From NCBI RefSeq assembly GCF_021729035.1, contig NZ_JAJSAP010000001.1, positions 496,001 through 560,000 on the forward strand: 64,000 nt of DNA, read 5' to 3'. Under the pieces are notes generated by a model. The model was not told where the DNA came from. It saw nothing but the letters and a program-made list of their open reading frames with translations, and searched no databases. Position numbers and translations under genes: made by a program. Of this stretch, positions 25,701 to 33,130 are shown piece by piece; the first letter of the stretch is position 1, and each line of letters starts with the position of its first letter. Source of the DNA: Microbulbifer sediminum (lineage in GTDB: Bacteria; Pseudomonadota; Gammaproteobacteria; Pseudomonadales; Cellvibrionaceae).

Positions 25701-25911
25701 GGGCCTGATAGCCGTCGTAGCGGAACAGGCCTTCACGAGTGGCCACCCAGAGGAGGCCGGCACGATCCACCAGCAGGGACGGCACCACCTTTACATCCAA
25801 GCCATGGGCGACACCCAGGGGCCGGAACTCCACTGGCTGCTGCGCCAGTAGGGGGCGAGACATCAATAAAAGCACTGCCGCCAGCAGTAGCCTGGTAGCC
25901 CTGCCTGTCAT
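22723..25911 (-). CDS. beta-propeller (Reg_prop/Y_Y_Y) sensor histidine kinase
   Basis: A 1062-aa membrane sensor. A signal peptide leads into a long periplasmic region with two-component propeller repeats (for example DGYQARLLPVG...DDIRSLYEDRHGHIWIAS and GDLWVGSQIGLNRLDPESG), probably two seven-bladed propellers, then a Y_Y_Y domain near residues 690-770. A single membrane helix (FRIGGLFLLVIGTWRW) and coiled coil follow. The kinase core is HisKA_3 with H872 in RELHDELGQT and a HATPase_c with N-box QEAVSNTIRHA and DDGCGFEP. Such propeller sensors often detect polysaccharide fragments, but the signal here is unknown. It pairs with the adjacent LuxR-type regulator. Confidence 0.92.
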   Translation of the reverse strand: MTGRATRLLLAAVLLLMSRPLLAQQPVEFRPLGVAHGLDVKVVPSLLVDRAGLLWVATREGLFRYDGYQARLLPVGVGGAGSLPDDDIRSLYEDRHGHIWIASNTAGLSRYDPQTGRFRHFRHRTGDPQTLSHESIYGMAEDASGDLWVGSQIGLNRLDPESGLVERFLHDPADPRSIAHDYVFTVHADRDGAIWIATVGGGVSIRRPGREGFDRIDLSARTGGPAGVNDVFGLAEASDGAMYAATRNGLVFISPGAGEIRHIPIAPESSVEQVITDLAWGPRGRLWMTTMTSGVLVYDPEGGGVYPANPESLGLPGQLPSLPQMNLVISGQRIFVGTWGGGVHLGWLPEEPFVFLNADAESSNFRNRNVTAVFADNDERPWVGTFGGGPQPLSPDRKQVERLQDVPKALAHDGVIAITRRRNGDLVAGTNHGLWFLPAGGKSAELVTADSGRGLGQGYVTSVTEDELGALWAGVGGSGLYRLAPAGKQFESFSHVPQREESLSGNYISGLLALGDRLLLVGTRSSGLNLCRTDQWSCQRYGVVDGLGHHSVTGLHRSGTGDLWVGTNGGGLHQFTLSATGRLQLQRRWTERDGLLSDNVVGIVEDDDGSLWISSRDGLTRLQPATGALINHVAASGLPVTQFNVRATARDEDYLYFGGLGGVVLIPPGTPMREREPSAVRLIELTQPDGHGGLRIQPASALTEYSINWGEMFSVSYAVLDYARGRHEYQYRLSDEVDWQAVGDRHFVTLLELSPGSHQLRIRGRDTYGNWSISPALELEVIPPIWMTAEFRIGGLFLLVIGTWRWHRHRVRGLRRRNRQLEQLQQDKDYALQEVKESREELSQAHSGLRNLTRRLQTAREEQRQEISRELHDELGQTLTATKISLQRVGGATDPGAAQGLLGAPLTMIDHMIAQVRNISLSLRPPLLDEAGLVEALRVHLDSVSDRAAIPIGLKADSELSSITAEFRITIFRLVQEAVSNTIRHADASRIDVRLRHDGQCLTVEIEDDGCGFEPLEVWRRARRGEHLGLLGMLERVHGVGGEMNFDSSPGAGCRVTATIPG

Positions 25912-26335
25912 TGTCGTTCCATGGTTTTCTTTCTGGACCTGGTGGACATCTTCACCGGCCCGCCGGTGCTCTGCCAGGCCAGGGCCCGGTAGCGCCGGTA
26001 GTTGGGGCGCGGGAAAATTGGAATTCAGGGAATATAACCAAACTTTATAGCCCGCTGCCAGAATGGCATAGCAATAAAACTTTTATGAATTTTCAGTCAC
26101 TTTAACGGCCCTGTTTGCCGCCACCAGCCAGAACAAAAAACCAGAATATGCAATCAGGGGAAATATTTTCCCAGGGCTTATCACTGCTCCCGGAGCGGTG
26201 CCTTCAGCAGGCAGCAGGCATGAAAACAGCGGGCATGAAAAAGCCGGGCATTGCCCGGCTCGTATGTTGCACTTACCACCTGTGACAGGAAGGCGGGGCC
26301 GCACGCTGTCAATCAACGGCAGTCCCTCCCGGCTC
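25912..26335. other. 424-bp intergenic region
   Basis: It holds the presumed promoter of the sensor kinase gene (AT-rich around 26030-26110) and the terminator of the peptidase gene at 26238-26260. I see no gene and no copy of the GGGGATTCCCC dyad, so the kinase-regulator pair does not obviously control itself through that site. Confidence 0.5.
26238..26260 (-). terminator. intrinsic terminator of the dipeptidyl peptidase gene
   Basis: On the minus strand AGCCGGGCA and TGCCCGGCT form a perfect hairpin followed by TTTTT, 75 bp beyond the stop codon. Confidence 0.85.
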
Positions 26336-28543
26336 TCAGCCGTCGGTTTTCAGGTGGCGATCAAAGAATTCCCTGATCATGGTGTACTGGTGTATCCGCG
26401 TTTGCTTGCCGCGCAGGCTGTGCTTCTTGCCCGGATAGGTCATCAACTCGAACTGCTTGCCCTTATCCTGCAAAACCTTGATCAGCCTGGTGGTATTGGT
26501 AAACAACACATTGTCGTCGGCCATGCCGTGGTAGATGAGCAGGTCGCCCTGCAGGCCATCAACATAGGGAAACACCGAGGACGCCTCGTAAGCAGACGCA
26601 TCGCTGTTGGGGTTGCCCATATAGCGCTCGGTGTAGTGTGTATCGTAGAGGCCCCAGTCAGTTACCGGCGCACCGGAGACGCCGGCCTGGAAGTAATCGC
26701 CGGCCTTGAACATGTTCATGAGGGTCATGTAGCCACCGTAGCTATGGCCATACACACCGATCCGGTCTTCATCCACATAAGGCAGGGAGCGCAGGAATTT
26801 CACTCCGGTAACCTGGTCCTCGACCTCCACCGACCCCATCGCCTTGTAGATCGGGTTTTCAAACTCGGTGCCACGGTTGGCAGATCCGCGGTTATCTACG
26901 GAAAACACAACGTAACCCTGCTGCGCCATGTACTGGTTAAACAGCCGGTCCCAGCTGTTGGTCACCACCTGGGCATGCGGACCACCGTACTGGTATACCA
27001 TTACCGGGTACTTTTTCGTTGAGTCGAAATTCGCCGGCTTGTACAGGCGGTAATAGAGCTGGTGCCCCTGTGGCGCTTCGATTGTGCCGAATTCCGGCAC
27101 AATCCAGTCTTCCATATAGGGATACAGCGGATGCCCTTTTTCAACCGCGTTTTCTTCCAGCCATGTTACCTGCCGGCCCCCGGCGCTGTGCAGGCTTACC
27201 TGCGACGGCGTGGTGATATTGGAAAACTTGTCGATATAACCCGAGGCGTTATCGGCAAAGGTAATGCTGTGCATGCCATTTCGCTTTGATACCTGCTCGA
27301 TCGGGGCATCCGCAGAGAGGCCCGTACGATACAGGTGACGCTCCATCGGCGTGCTCCTGCGCCCGGTGAAGTAGATCAGGCCGCTGTTCTCATCCACGGC
27401 CTCGAGTGCGTCCACCGACCAGTTGCCCCGTGTCAGCTGGCGCACCAGCTCCCCGTCGAGGTTATAGAGATAGAGGTGGCGGAAACCATCGCGCTCGGAG
27501 GACCAGATAAAGAGGTCACTGTCTCGAAGGAACTTCAGGTCATCATGGAGGTTCACCCAGGTATCGCTGTTCTCCTCCACCAGCGTACGGGTGCTGCCAG
27601 AGTTAATGTCCACCAGGCGCAGTTCGAGGGTTTGCTGACTGCGATCCTGCCACTGGTAGCTGAGCAGGTTATCCCGAGCCCATTCCACACGCGGTATGTA
27701 GATATCCCGCTCTTCCCCCAGGTCGATCCACTGGACATCCCCACTCTCGACATTCAATACGCCTAGCCTGAGTAACACATTGGGGCGCCCGGCCGCAGGG
27801 TAGCGCTGCTGGATCATGTCAATACGATCGGCGTATATCTCGCTGCGAGTGACTTCGTCGACGGGAGACTCGTCCACCTGCAGGAAAGCAATATGGCGGT
27901 CATCGGGTGACCACCAGTAGCCGGTCATGCGATCCATCTCCTCCTGGGCAACGAACTCGGCCATGCCATTCTTCACCGGGCCCTCCCCGTCGTGGGTCAA
28001 CTGGCGTTCACGGCCGGTCTGCGGGTCGACGATAAAGATATCCTGGTCGCGGATAAAAGAGACATAGCGCCCCTGGGGCGAGACCCGCACATCGGTTTCA
28101 AACGCATCACTGTCGGTCAGGCGGCGGGCAGATTTGCGGGCGAGGTCATAATAGAAGACATCACCGGCCAGCGGGAACAGCAGGGCATCGCCTTTCCGGG
28201 ACCAGGTGTACTCCATGATGCCGCTGCCATAAATTCGCTGGCGCTCGCGACGGGCCTTCTCCTCGTCCGAGAGAACTTCCTCACCTTTGTGCAACGTGTC
28301 GGAGTCGACCAGCAGCCGGGTTTCACCCGCCTGTAGGTTGTATTCCCACAGGTCATAGCGGTTGTAATCCTCCTCACGCCCCTTGAGGAAAGTGACACGG
28401 CTGCCATCGGGAGAGTATTTCAATGCGCGGGGCGAGGATCCGTCGAGAGCGGGATCGGAGAACATTCTCTCGATCGACAACGAATCTGCGGAAGTATGCC
28501 CGGCCACAAGGCAGCCAAGCAGCAACAACATCTGTTTTTTCAT
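26336..28543 (-). CDS. dipeptidyl peptidase IV family serine peptidase (S9)
   Basis: A 735-aa exported peptidase. The signal peptide MKKQMLLLLGCLVAGHTSA sets the start at 28543; upstream in-frame codons are not convincing. An N-terminal DPP_IV beta-propeller (about residues 60-470) includes the EE motif region FVAQEEMDR that anchors substrate N-termini. The C-terminal alpha/beta-hydrolase has the nucleophile motif GHSYGGYMTLM, the aspartate in HGMADDNV and the histidine in KKHSLRGK. It removes X-Pro or X-Ala dipeptides in the periplasm. It stands alone with its own terminator. Confidence 0.93.
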   Translation of the reverse strand: MKKQMLLLLGCLVAGHTSADSLSIERMFSDPALDGSSPRALKYSPDGSRVTFLKGREEDYNRYDLWEYNLQAGETRLLVDSDTLHKGEEVLSDEEKARRERQRIYGSGIMEYTWSRKGDALLFPLAGDVFYYDLARKSARRLTDSDAFETDVRVSPQGRYVSFIRDQDIFIVDPQTGRERQLTHDGEGPVKNGMAEFVAQEEMDRMTGYWWSPDDRHIAFLQVDESPVDEVTRSEIYADRIDMIQQRYPAAGRPNVLLRLGVLNVESGDVQWIDLGEERDIYIPRVEWARDNLLSYQWQDRSQQTLELRLVDINSGSTRTLVEENSDTWVNLHDDLKFLRDSDLFIWSSERDGFRHLYLYNLDGELVRQLTRGNWSVDALEAVDENSGLIYFTGRRSTPMERHLYRTGLSADAPIEQVSKRNGMHSITFADNASGYIDKFSNITTPSQVSLHSAGGRQVTWLEENAVEKGHPLYPYMEDWIVPEFGTIEAPQGHQLYYRLYKPANFDSTKKYPVMVYQYGGPHAQVVTNSWDRLFNQYMAQQGYVVFSVDNRGSANRGTEFENPIYKAMGSVEVEDQVTGVKFLRSLPYVDEDRIGVYGHSYGGYMTLMNMFKAGDYFQAGVSGAPVTDWGLYDTHYTERYMGNPNSDASAYEASSVFPYVDGLQGDLLIYHGMADDNVLFTNTTRLIKVLQDKGKQFELMTYPGKKHSLRGKQTRIHQYTMIREFFDRHLKTDG

Positions 28544-28703
28544 AAGTATACGGGGCTCCCGATTGCGTCTTTCTCGTTGCGGCAGAATCTCACCTGTACG
28601 GGATTCTAAACGCAAGTACCAAACACGGAAAGGCGCGATCGAGACAGCCAGCGATGGCCAGCCTGGGCTCCGCCCGGCGCGTCACAGGCTCCGGCCTGCC
28701 CCA

Positions 28704-30239
28704 TCAATCATTCCCGGCCCTCGCCATGGTTTCGACCCGCCTGTCCCCGGCAGCCCGATCCCGCAGGGCAACCCTTGCCGGCGGCGCCTGGCCGGACTTG
28801 TCTTCGCCGAAGTAGATCGTCTGGTGTGGGAACGGAATCTCAATCCCCTCGCGGTCAAACTTTTGCTTGATGCGGCGGTTAAACTCCCTTCCTACGTGCC
28901 ACTTTTCGTGCGCCCGCGTCTTCGTGCGGGCCTTGATTACGACCGCACTGTTCTCAAATGCATCCACACCCAGCACTTCCAGTGGCTCGAGGATCAACGG
29001 GCCAAATTCATCACTCTGCCGCAGCTCCTCGTCCACAGCATGCAGGCAGTCGATGACCTCATCGGTGTCTTCGCGATAGGCCACACCGATTTCCAGCATG
29101 TAATAGCTATAGTGCTTGGTCATGTTATCGACTACGGAGATTTCACTGAACGGAATGGTGTGCACAGTGCCGTCCAGCGCCCGCAACTCGATTTTCCGGA
29201 GGGAAATATTGGTGACCTCCCCGGTCCGGCCGCCTACCGTCACGATATCTTCCACCTGCAAGAGATCCTCAAGCAGAATTGTAAAACCAGTGAGAAAGTC
29301 CTTGACCAGGGTCTGGGCGCCGAAACCGATCGCAATGCCAAACACACCGGCACCGGCCAGCAGGGGCATGACATCAACGTCGAATTCGGACAGGACCGTC
29401 AACACGGTCATCACCGTCAGTACGAACAGCAGCAGGTTGCGGATCAACGGCACCAGTGTTCGCACGCGGGCATTGGCTGACAGCATTTGCTCACCGAAAT
29501 AGTGCTCGATCACCCCGTTGATCGTTTCCCACAGTGCACAAAACACTGCGAGCACCAGAAACAGTGACAGAGTGACCTGGGCCATATTGCGCAGGGCCTC
29601 CCTGGAGACCAGCTCACCCAGCGCCCCGCCAAGCAATTCCACCCCGGTATAGCCGAACAGGATCACCGCCATGGCGTAACCCAGCCAGCGCTGCAACCGA
29701 AACAGGACAGAATAGCGCGAACGCGCGATGCCCAGCCGCTTACGTCCGGGCCACAACTTTGCATCGACAAATGAAGCTACGCGGTTATTGATGGTGACGC
29801 CTACAAGTAGAATTACCGAGGCAATGATCATCAGCAGGATTCGCCCAGCCTCATTGGCAGAAAGGCCAATCCCATTCAGGAATGATGAATAATCCCTGAC
29901 TATTTCGGTAGCAACATCATCTACAGCAAAAGCATCACTGATCTTGAGGGCACCCTCGCCCGGGCCAGCCTGGCTGGCCTGACGAAGCCGCTTCAGGTTA
30001 CCCAGAAACTGCTTGCGCTGGGCAGGATCCTCCAGCAACTCAACCAACTGGTCGATCTGGCCAGGGGACAAACTGGATTCACCGCCGCTGGGTGTCCCGT
30101 TGCCTGCGACGCGCGATGCAGCTGCGACAGCGGGAACCGTGCCGCCAGTAAGGCCTTCGGACTGGGTCGGACTTTCCTCCGACAGAACCGCCGGCGATAA
30201 CAGAAGCAGCTGTAGCAGTAGCACAGCCACCGGCCGCAC
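28704..30239 (-). CDS. MscS family mechanosensitive ion channel
   Basis: A membrane protein of about 511 aa. A signal-peptide-like start is followed by a periplasmic linker, then four or so membrane helices. The MscS pore and beta domain has PLLAGAGVFGIAIGFGAQTLVKDFLTGFTILLED as the pore-lining TM3 and VGDIVTVGGRTG-like DIVTVGGRTGEVTNISLRKIELR after it. Such channels release solutes on osmotic downshock, fitting an ectoine-making organism. The start is uncertain. A GTG at 30239 just before the hydrophobic segment is used because the upstream frame (to a TTG at 30380) has no ATG and reads unlike protein. No good ribosome site is seen for either. Confidence 0.85.
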   Translation of the reverse strand: MRPVAVLLLQLLLLSPAVLSEESPTQSEGLTGGTVPAVAAASRVAGNGTPSGGESSLSPGQIDQLVELLEDPAQRKQFLGNLKRLRQASQAGPGEGALKISDAFAVDDVATEIVRDYSSFLNGIGLSANEAGRILLMIIASVILLVGVTINNRVASFVDAKLWPGRKRLGIARSRYSVLFRLQRWLGYAMAVILFGYTGVELLGGALGELVSREALRNMAQVTLSLFLVLAVFCALWETINGVIEHYFGEQMLSANARVRTLVPLIRNLLLFVLTVMTVLTVLSEFDVDVMPLLAGAGVFGIAIGFGAQTLVKDFLTGFTILLEDLLQVEDIVTVGGRTGEVTNISLRKIELRALDGTVHTIPFSEISVVDNMTKHYSYYMLEIGVAYREDTDEVIDCLHAVDEELRQSDEFGPLILEPLEVLGVDAFENSAVVIKARTKTRAHEKWHVGREFNRRIKQKFDREGIEIPFPHQTIYFGEDKSGQAPPARVALRDRAAGDRRVETMARAGND

Positions 30240-30592
30240 ACTGACACGATATGAAAAAATATTCCCCCCTGCCTGAAAACTCTGTGGGTTCGACGGTAAT
30301 ATTTCCCAGGCCGAGACAGCCCCGGCCGGTTTCCGGTCCAGGGCAATGTGCTCGAGCACTCGCCAATCCCGGATAAGCAAAATTCACCGCACACTACCCG
30401 GCATGAGGGTGGCAGCGCCCATTTTCAACCCCCCCCCTCGCAAGGGGACTCGCTGAGCGCCATCCGTTGCGCGATGGGCTGGCGGGCCACACCGATGATT
30501 GCCAGCATGGTGAAGAGTCGGGAACTAAACGACTCCGCACTTTGTCGGAGCGTGACCGCCATAAACTTGTTAACCAATCGAGGAGTGAAAAT
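30240..30592. other. 353-bp divergent gap between the MscS gene and the small lipoprotein
   Basis: The gap contains the presumed divergent promoters. Part of it is an open extension of the MscS frame without a good start. No repeat, terminator or RNA gene stands out. Confidence 0.4.
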
Positions 30593-30790
30593 ATGGTTAT
30601 CAGCAGGAAACTGGCACTGGTGTTTTTCGCCACATTACTGGGCGCGGGCATCGCCGGCTGTGACCGCGATACCGATGCCGAGGAAGTGGGTGAAACCATC
30701 GACGAGAAAGTCGAGGACGTTGGCAATGCGGTAGAGGATGCCTGCGAGGAAGTAAAAGAAGGCGTCGAAGCCAAAGATACCGACTGCTAG
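30593..30790 (+). CDS. small acidic lipoprotein (entericidin-like)
   Basis: A 65-aa protein with a lipoprotein signal peptide ending in the lipobox IAG-C23. The mature part is 43 residues, highly acidic, and consists of amphipathic helix repeats (EEVGETIDEKVEDVGNAVEDACEEVKEGVE) with two further cysteines (C51 and C65). Composition resembles entericidin/EcnB-like stress lipoproteins, although sequence identity is not claimed. AGGAG is 8 nt before the ATG. It is divergent from the MscS channel gene, which suggests a shared envelope-stress setting. Confidence 0.75.
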   Translation: MVISRKLALVFFATLLGAGIAGCDRDTDAEEVGETIDEKVEDVGNAVEDACEEVKEGVEAKDTDC

Positions 30791-30934
30791 CAGCTCACCA
30801 TGGTCGTCACTGCAGGGAGAGCCGTGGCGACGCTCGCTATGCGGGCCCGCCAGCCGGGTTAGCCACTCCCTGCCCAGCCCACCCGATCAAGCCGGGTTTG
30901 TTGCAATACCAGGCCCCACAGCCAACCGGCAAAA

Positions 30935-32965
30935 TCAGGGATGCGGATACCGCGCTAGCTCATCGGCCAGTATCGCCTTCAACGAGGACAGCTCGTTCTC
31001 GAAGTTTCGCCACTGTTCGGTGCTGCTTCGGTAAATTGGCTGCCGCACCTGCTCCGCGCTTGGTGTGCGGACGGCGCGCCGGGTAGCATGGAATTCGATG
31101 CAGGCTTCTTCAAAAGGTAGTCCGCAGAATTCCAGTATGCGCCGGACCTCGCCCTCCAGATTATCGACAACCGCTTCGTAGTGAACACGCAACACCTGCC
31201 CCGGCAGAACCCGGTCCCAGTGGTCCATCAGTCGCACATAATCCCGGTAATACTCCCCGACAGTTTCCTGGCCGTACGTGAACTCCTGCCCTTCGGCAAA
31301 CAGCTGCTTGAAACCGCTGAAGCAACATGCCACTGGGTGGCGACGGGCATCGATGATCTTTGCGTTGGGCAGCATCAACTTGATCAGGCCGATGTGGCGG
31401 AAGTTGTTGGGCATCTTGTCGATAAATAGCGGCGCGGCTTTCCGGTGTATCCGCGTCTCCTCGATATAGCGCTCACCCAGCTCGCGCAGTTGCCCGGAGT
31501 CCAGGTCATGTAAAACCGCCGGGTAGCGCGGCGTCTCGGTGGCGCGTCGGCGGCCATCCAGGCGGCGAGCTGCCGCCATGATATTGTGCAGCTCCAGGGT
31601 GCCATCCACCTGCGAATGGGATGAAAGGATCTGCTCGATCAGGGTCGAGCCGGCACGGGGCAGGCCCACGATAAATATCGGGTCGGGTGCAGGACAGCCG
31701 CTGTCCGCATTGCGGGCAAAAAGCTCTGGAGTGCAGTGTTCGATCTGGAGATCGGTATCGCGACGGTTATGCCCCATACTGTAGCGGCACTCCTGCTGTT
31801 TGAGCGTATTACCCTGCTCATAAAAGCTGAACGCTTCAGCAAATTCCTTGCGATCCTCCAGCGCCTTCCCCAGGGCAAAGCAGAGATGATAGCGGTCCTC
31901 CAGGGCGGTCTCCGGCCGGGACTGCAGTGTGCGCATGCGCTCCACTTCGTCATCGGAGAAACGGTAGGTTTTCATATTGGCGAGGCTCCAGTAGGCATCG
32001 CCGAAATCCTCTCGCGCACGATAGGCTGCACGGTAGGCATCGTTGGCCTCTGTTGCACGACCGATGGTTTTCAGGGTGTGGCCGCGCTGCAGGTGAATAT
32101 TGGCAAGTTGCGGTTCTTCTGCCGCGATACTGTCGTAGATGGCCAGCGCAGTGTCGTAATCGCCCACCATTGCACTCTGGGTGGCATACAGGATATCAGC
32201 CTGGCGACCGCCCTGGCCCTCGCGCAACTTTTTCGCCTGGGCCAGTGCCGCGGCGAACTTCTGCCGCTTGCGTAATACGCCGATGTAGTCAAAGCGGGCC
32301 TGGTGGAAATCCGGGTAAAGCTCGAGACAGCTTTCCAGCAGGAAGTCCGCGTCGTCAAGGATTCCCAGTTCGGCACCCACCAGTGCCAGCAGGCGCATGG
32401 CTTCGGGATGATGCCGGTGGCGCTGGAGGAAACCGCGACAGATCTGCTCCGCCTTGTGGAGCTTGCGCTCATATAACAGGCTCGCGGCGCTGGCCAGCTC
32501 CGGTGGCAGCTTCTGCAGGTGCTGGAACTGGCGCAGGGCATGTTCCGCCTCTTGCTGCTCTCCCGCCTGGCGCAGGCCAAGTGCAAGGCCTTTCCAGCTG
32601 GCGTGCAGTGCTGGGTTCAGTTCCACCGCCCGCCGGTAGGCACTGACGGCCGCCGGTCGATCATCGAGCCCGGTGAAATTGTGCCCCCGCTCCTGGTACG
32701 CCCTTGCATTGCGATCGTCCAGGGCCAGTATTTGATCCAGGGTTTCCAGCGCTTGCGAGAACTCGCCCAGATAGCGCTGGCAGGCAGCCAGCATATACAG
32801 CGTTTCCGTATCCCGGGGATATTCCGCAGCGAGCTTTTCCACCAGGCCCCTCGCCCGGTTGAATTCCTGCTGTTTCATTGCGCTGCGAACCTCACGGAGC
32901 GAATCCCGGTCGGCGCGGTCCGGCATGGGAGAAGTCTGTTGTGCGGCCTGTCTGTCTGTAGACAC
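30935..32965 (-). CDS. TPR-sulfotransferase family protein
   Basis: A 676-aa protein. The first 400 residues are tandem tetratricopeptide repeats (for example AYQERGHNFTGLDDRPAAVSAYRRAVELNP). From residue 431 there is a PAPS-dependent sulfotransferase domain with the 5-prime phosphosulfate loop FIVGLPRAGSTLIEQILSSH and the 3-prime phosphate-binding region IIDARRHPVACCFSGF. It should transfer sulfate from PAPS to an unknown acceptor, with the TPR part recognising protein or glycan. The start is uncertain: GTG 32965 has no ribosome site, and ATG codons at 32926 and 32875 are alternatives. It lies 165 bp downstream of a TonB receptor gene on the same strand. Confidence 0.85.
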   Translation of the reverse strand: MSTDRQAAQQTSPMPDRADRDSLREVRSAMKQQEFNRARGLVEKLAAEYPRDTETLYMLAACQRYLGEFSQALETLDQILALDDRNARAYQERGHNFTGLDDRPAAVSAYRRAVELNPALHASWKGLALGLRQAGEQQEAEHALRQFQHLQKLPPELASAASLLYERKLHKAEQICRGFLQRHRHHPEAMRLLALVGAELGILDDADFLLESCLELYPDFHQARFDYIGVLRKRQKFAAALAQAKKLREGQGGRQADILYATQSAMVGDYDTALAIYDSIAAEEPQLANIHLQRGHTLKTIGRATEANDAYRAAYRAREDFGDAYWSLANMKTYRFSDDEVERMRTLQSRPETALEDRYHLCFALGKALEDRKEFAEAFSFYEQGNTLKQQECRYSMGHNRRDTDLQIEHCTPELFARNADSGCPAPDPIFIVGLPRAGSTLIEQILSSHSQVDGTLELHNIMAAARRLDGRRRATETPRYPAVLHDLDSGQLRELGERYIEETRIHRKAAPLFIDKMPNNFRHIGLIKLMLPNAKIIDARRHPVACCFSGFKQLFAEGQEFTYGQETVGEYYRDYVRLMDHWDRVLPGQVLRVHYEAVVDNLEGEVRRILEFCGLPFEEACIEFHATRRAVRTPSAEQVRQPIYRSSTEQWRNFENELSSLKAILADELARYPHP

Positions 32966-33130
32966 GGAAAATACTCGTCAGTGGCAGTCGGTTAAAGCCG
33001 GGCTGGGGTAAGCAGGGGATTCGCCTTTGGCCATGTGCAACGCACTAGCGTAAAGGAGAATCCGCTACCCACCCGGATTGCACTCCCCTGCCTGGGGAGC
33101 GCAACCCGGCCCTGATTCCAGAATCAGTGA

